Positions 4,758 to 5,897 of a stretch of DNA of 5,897 nucleotides are shown here, piece by piece. The translations under genes and the position numbers were made by a program. Below the pieces are notes generated by a model. It was not told the origin of the DNA. It searched no databases and saw nothing but the letters and a program-made list of their open reading frames with translations. This stretch comes from Deltaproteobacteria bacterium (GTDB lineage: Bacteria > Desulfobacterota > Deferrisomatia > Deferrisomatales > Deferrisomataceae), in contig JAADGT010000343.1 in NCBI GenBank assembly GCA_013152215.1, positions 1 to 5,897 on the forward strand, given 5' to 3'. Every line of letters starts with the position of its first letter. Positions within the stretch are counted from its first letter, which is position 1.

Positions 4758-5782
4758 TCATCGTTCTCAAACCCGACCACAAGGAAGAGGACCGGCGGCA
4801 GCTGGTCGAGACCCTCCGGGCCCTGGGGCTGGCCGTGCACGAGTCCCGGGGCGTGCAGCGCACCTTGGTGGGGGCCATTGGCGACGAGGCGGTGCTGCGG
4901 GACCTGCCGCTGGAGTCCATGCCGGGCGTGGAGAGGGTGATCCCGATCCTGAAACCCTACAAGCTGGTGAGCCGGGAGTTCCACCCGGCCGACTCCGAGG
5001 TGGAGGTGGGCGGGGTCGCCTTCGGCCCCGGCCCCGTGCAGATCATCGCCGGCCCGTGCTCCATCGAGGACCGGCAGCTGCTGCTGGAGACCGCCCACGC
5101 CATCCGGGAGGCCGGCGCCACCTGCCTGCGCGGCGGGGCCTACAAGCCCCGCACCAGCCCGTACGCGTTCCAGGGGCTGGGCGAGAAGGGGCTAGAGCTG
5201 CTGGCCGAGGCCCGGGAGGCCACCGGGCTGCCGGTGGTGACCGAGCTCATGGACCCCCGCGACACCGTGCTCGTGGCCCGGTACGCCGACGTGGTGCAGA
5301 TCGGGGCGCGCAACATGCAGAACTTCCGGCTCCTCAAGGAGGTGGGAAACCTCACCAAACCCATCCTCATCAAACGGGGCATGTCAGCCACGATCACCGA
5401 GTGGCTGATGAGCGCCGAGTACGTGGCCGCCCAGGGCAACCAGCGGATCCTGCTGTGCGAACGGGGCATCCGGACCTTCGAGACCGCCACCCGCAGCACC
5501 CTGGACCTGTCCGCCGTGCCGGTGCTCAAGAGCCAGACCCACCTCCCCGTGTTGGTGGACCCAAGCCACGCCGCCGGCAGCTGGGAGCTGGTGGAGCCCC
5601 TGAGCCGGGCGGCCGTGGCGGCCGGGGCCGACGGGCTCATGATCGAGGTCCACGCCCGGCCCGAGGCGGCCCTGTGCGACGGCAACCAGAGCCTGAAGCC
5701 CGAGCGATTCGCCCGGCTTGTGGAGGCCGTGGCCACCGTGTGCGGGGCCGTAGGCCGGGAGCTCGGGGGAGGGGACCGATGA
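4754..5782 (+). CDS. aroF: 3-deoxy-7-phosphoheptulonate (DAHP) synthase, type I-beta with N-terminal regulatory domain
   Basis: This enzyme condenses phosphoenolpyruvate with erythrose 4-phosphate, the first step of the shikimate pathway. The 342-residue product has an N-terminal ferredoxin-like (ACT-like) domain at about 1-70 (MIIVLKPDHKEED to PILKPYKLVSRE), which in the Thermotoga maritima type mediates feedback by aromatic amino acids. The TIM barrel follows: IIAGPCSIE (97-105), LRGGAYKPRTSPYAFQGLG (125-143), QIGARNMQNF (182-191), PILIKRG (203-209), RSTLDLSAVP (247-256) and PVLVDPSHAAG (265-275). Metal ligands are recognisable as C102, H272, E298 and D309, all present. The ATG overlaps the hisC stop by 4 nt; a purine run GAGGGG (4737-4742) lies 11 nt upstream, so coupling with hisC may matter for initiation. 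The stop overlaps the tyrA start by 4 nt. The gene is complete and unremarkable in sequence. Symbol naming varies (aroF, aroG, aroA in Bacillus). Confidence 0.95.
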   Translation: MIIVLKPDHKEEDRRQLVETLRALGLAVHESRGVQRTLVGAIGDEAVLRDLPLESMPGVERVIPILKPYKLVSREFHPADSEVEVGGVAFGPGPVQIIAGPCSIEDRQLLLETAHAIREAGATCLRGGAYKPRTSPYAFQGLGEKGLELLAEAREATGLPVVTELMDPRDTVLVARYADVVQIGARNMQNFRLLKEVGNLTKPILIKRGMSATITEWLMSAEYVAAQGNQRILLCERGIRTFETATRSTLDLSAVPVLKSQTHLPVLVDPSHAAGSWELVEPLSRAAVAAGADGLMIEVHARPEAALCDGNQSLKPERFARLVEAVATVCGAVGRELGGGDR

Positions 5783-5897
5783 GCGGGCCCACGGTCGGGA
5801 TCGTGGGCCTGGGCCAGATCGGCGGAAGCCTGGCCGCGGCGATCAAGGCCCACGGCGTGCCCTACCGGGTGCGCGCCTGGGACCGGCGCACGGCGGC
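5779..5897 (+). CDS. tyrA: Prephenate dehydrogenase, N-terminal fragment (cut by window end)
   Basis: Only the first 39 codons and two further bases are present. The sequence opens with TVGIVGLGQIGGSLAAAIKA, a Rossmann dinucleotide-binding fold with the GxGxxG motif at residues 10-15; GLGQIGGSLA is characteristic of prephenate/arogenate dehydrogenases. The enzyme would oxidatively decarboxylate prephenate to hydroxyphenylpyruvate for tyrosine synthesis. GGAGG (5768-5772) lies 6 nt before the ATG, which overlaps the aroF stop in an ATGA. Position directly after aroF fits common aromatic operons. Another NAD(P)-dependent dehydrogenase is possible from so short a piece, and it is not known whether a C-terminal ACT or EPSP synthase fusion follows. 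Confidence 0.85.
   Translation, partial: MSGPTVGIVGLGQIGGSLAAAIKAHGVPYRVRAWDRRTA

Overview
The window is a high-GC bacterial segment (roughly 70 % G+C by eye) in which every recognisable gene lies on the + strand. The order scpA, scpB, rluB, pheA, hisC, aroF, tyrA, with a bifunctional chorismate mutase-prephenate dehydratase and a short type I-beta DAHP synthase, resembles loci of the former Deltaproteobacteria (Desulfuromonas/Geobacter/Deferrisoma-like lineages). That placement rests on remembered gene order and codon use, not on a search, so it is moderate at best.

Layout: positions 1-241 hold no gene I can support, only GC-rich hairpins. From 242 to 3306 runs a tightly packed block. scpA and scpB encode the kleisin and the winged-helix partner of the SMC chromosome-organising complex, rluB encodes a 23S rRNA pseudouridine synthase, and pheA encodes chorismate mutase-prephenate dehydratase. 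Stop and start codons are 2 nt apart or overlap by 8 to 13 nt, so translational coupling is likely. Positions 3307-3641 form the only real gap. It contains a 176-bp MITE-like element (3374-3549) bounded by perfect 19-bp inverted repeats that begin and end in TA. From 3642 onward hisC, aroF and the first 39 codons of tyrA follow, with ATGA overlaps at both junctions.

How the genes work together: AroF starts the shikimate pathway. PheA and TyrA take chorismate/prephenate to phenylpyruvate and hydroxyphenylpyruvate. The HisC-type aminotransferase could carry out the final transamination to Phe and Tyr, besides or instead of its role in histidine synthesis. Linkage to scpAB and rluB looks like a shared housekeeping operon rather than a functional pathway.

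The most unusual feature is in pheA. A 52-bp segment encoding the last helix of the chorismate mutase domain (2548-2599) occurs again, identical and in frame, at 3181-3232. There it replaces most of the C-terminal ACT domain that normally binds phenylalanine. The reading frame and the usual C-terminal VLGSYP motif are intact. This is either a natural double template switch that produced a PheA without its feedback domain, or a sequencing/assembly chimera. It should be checked before the gene is used as evidence of regulation.
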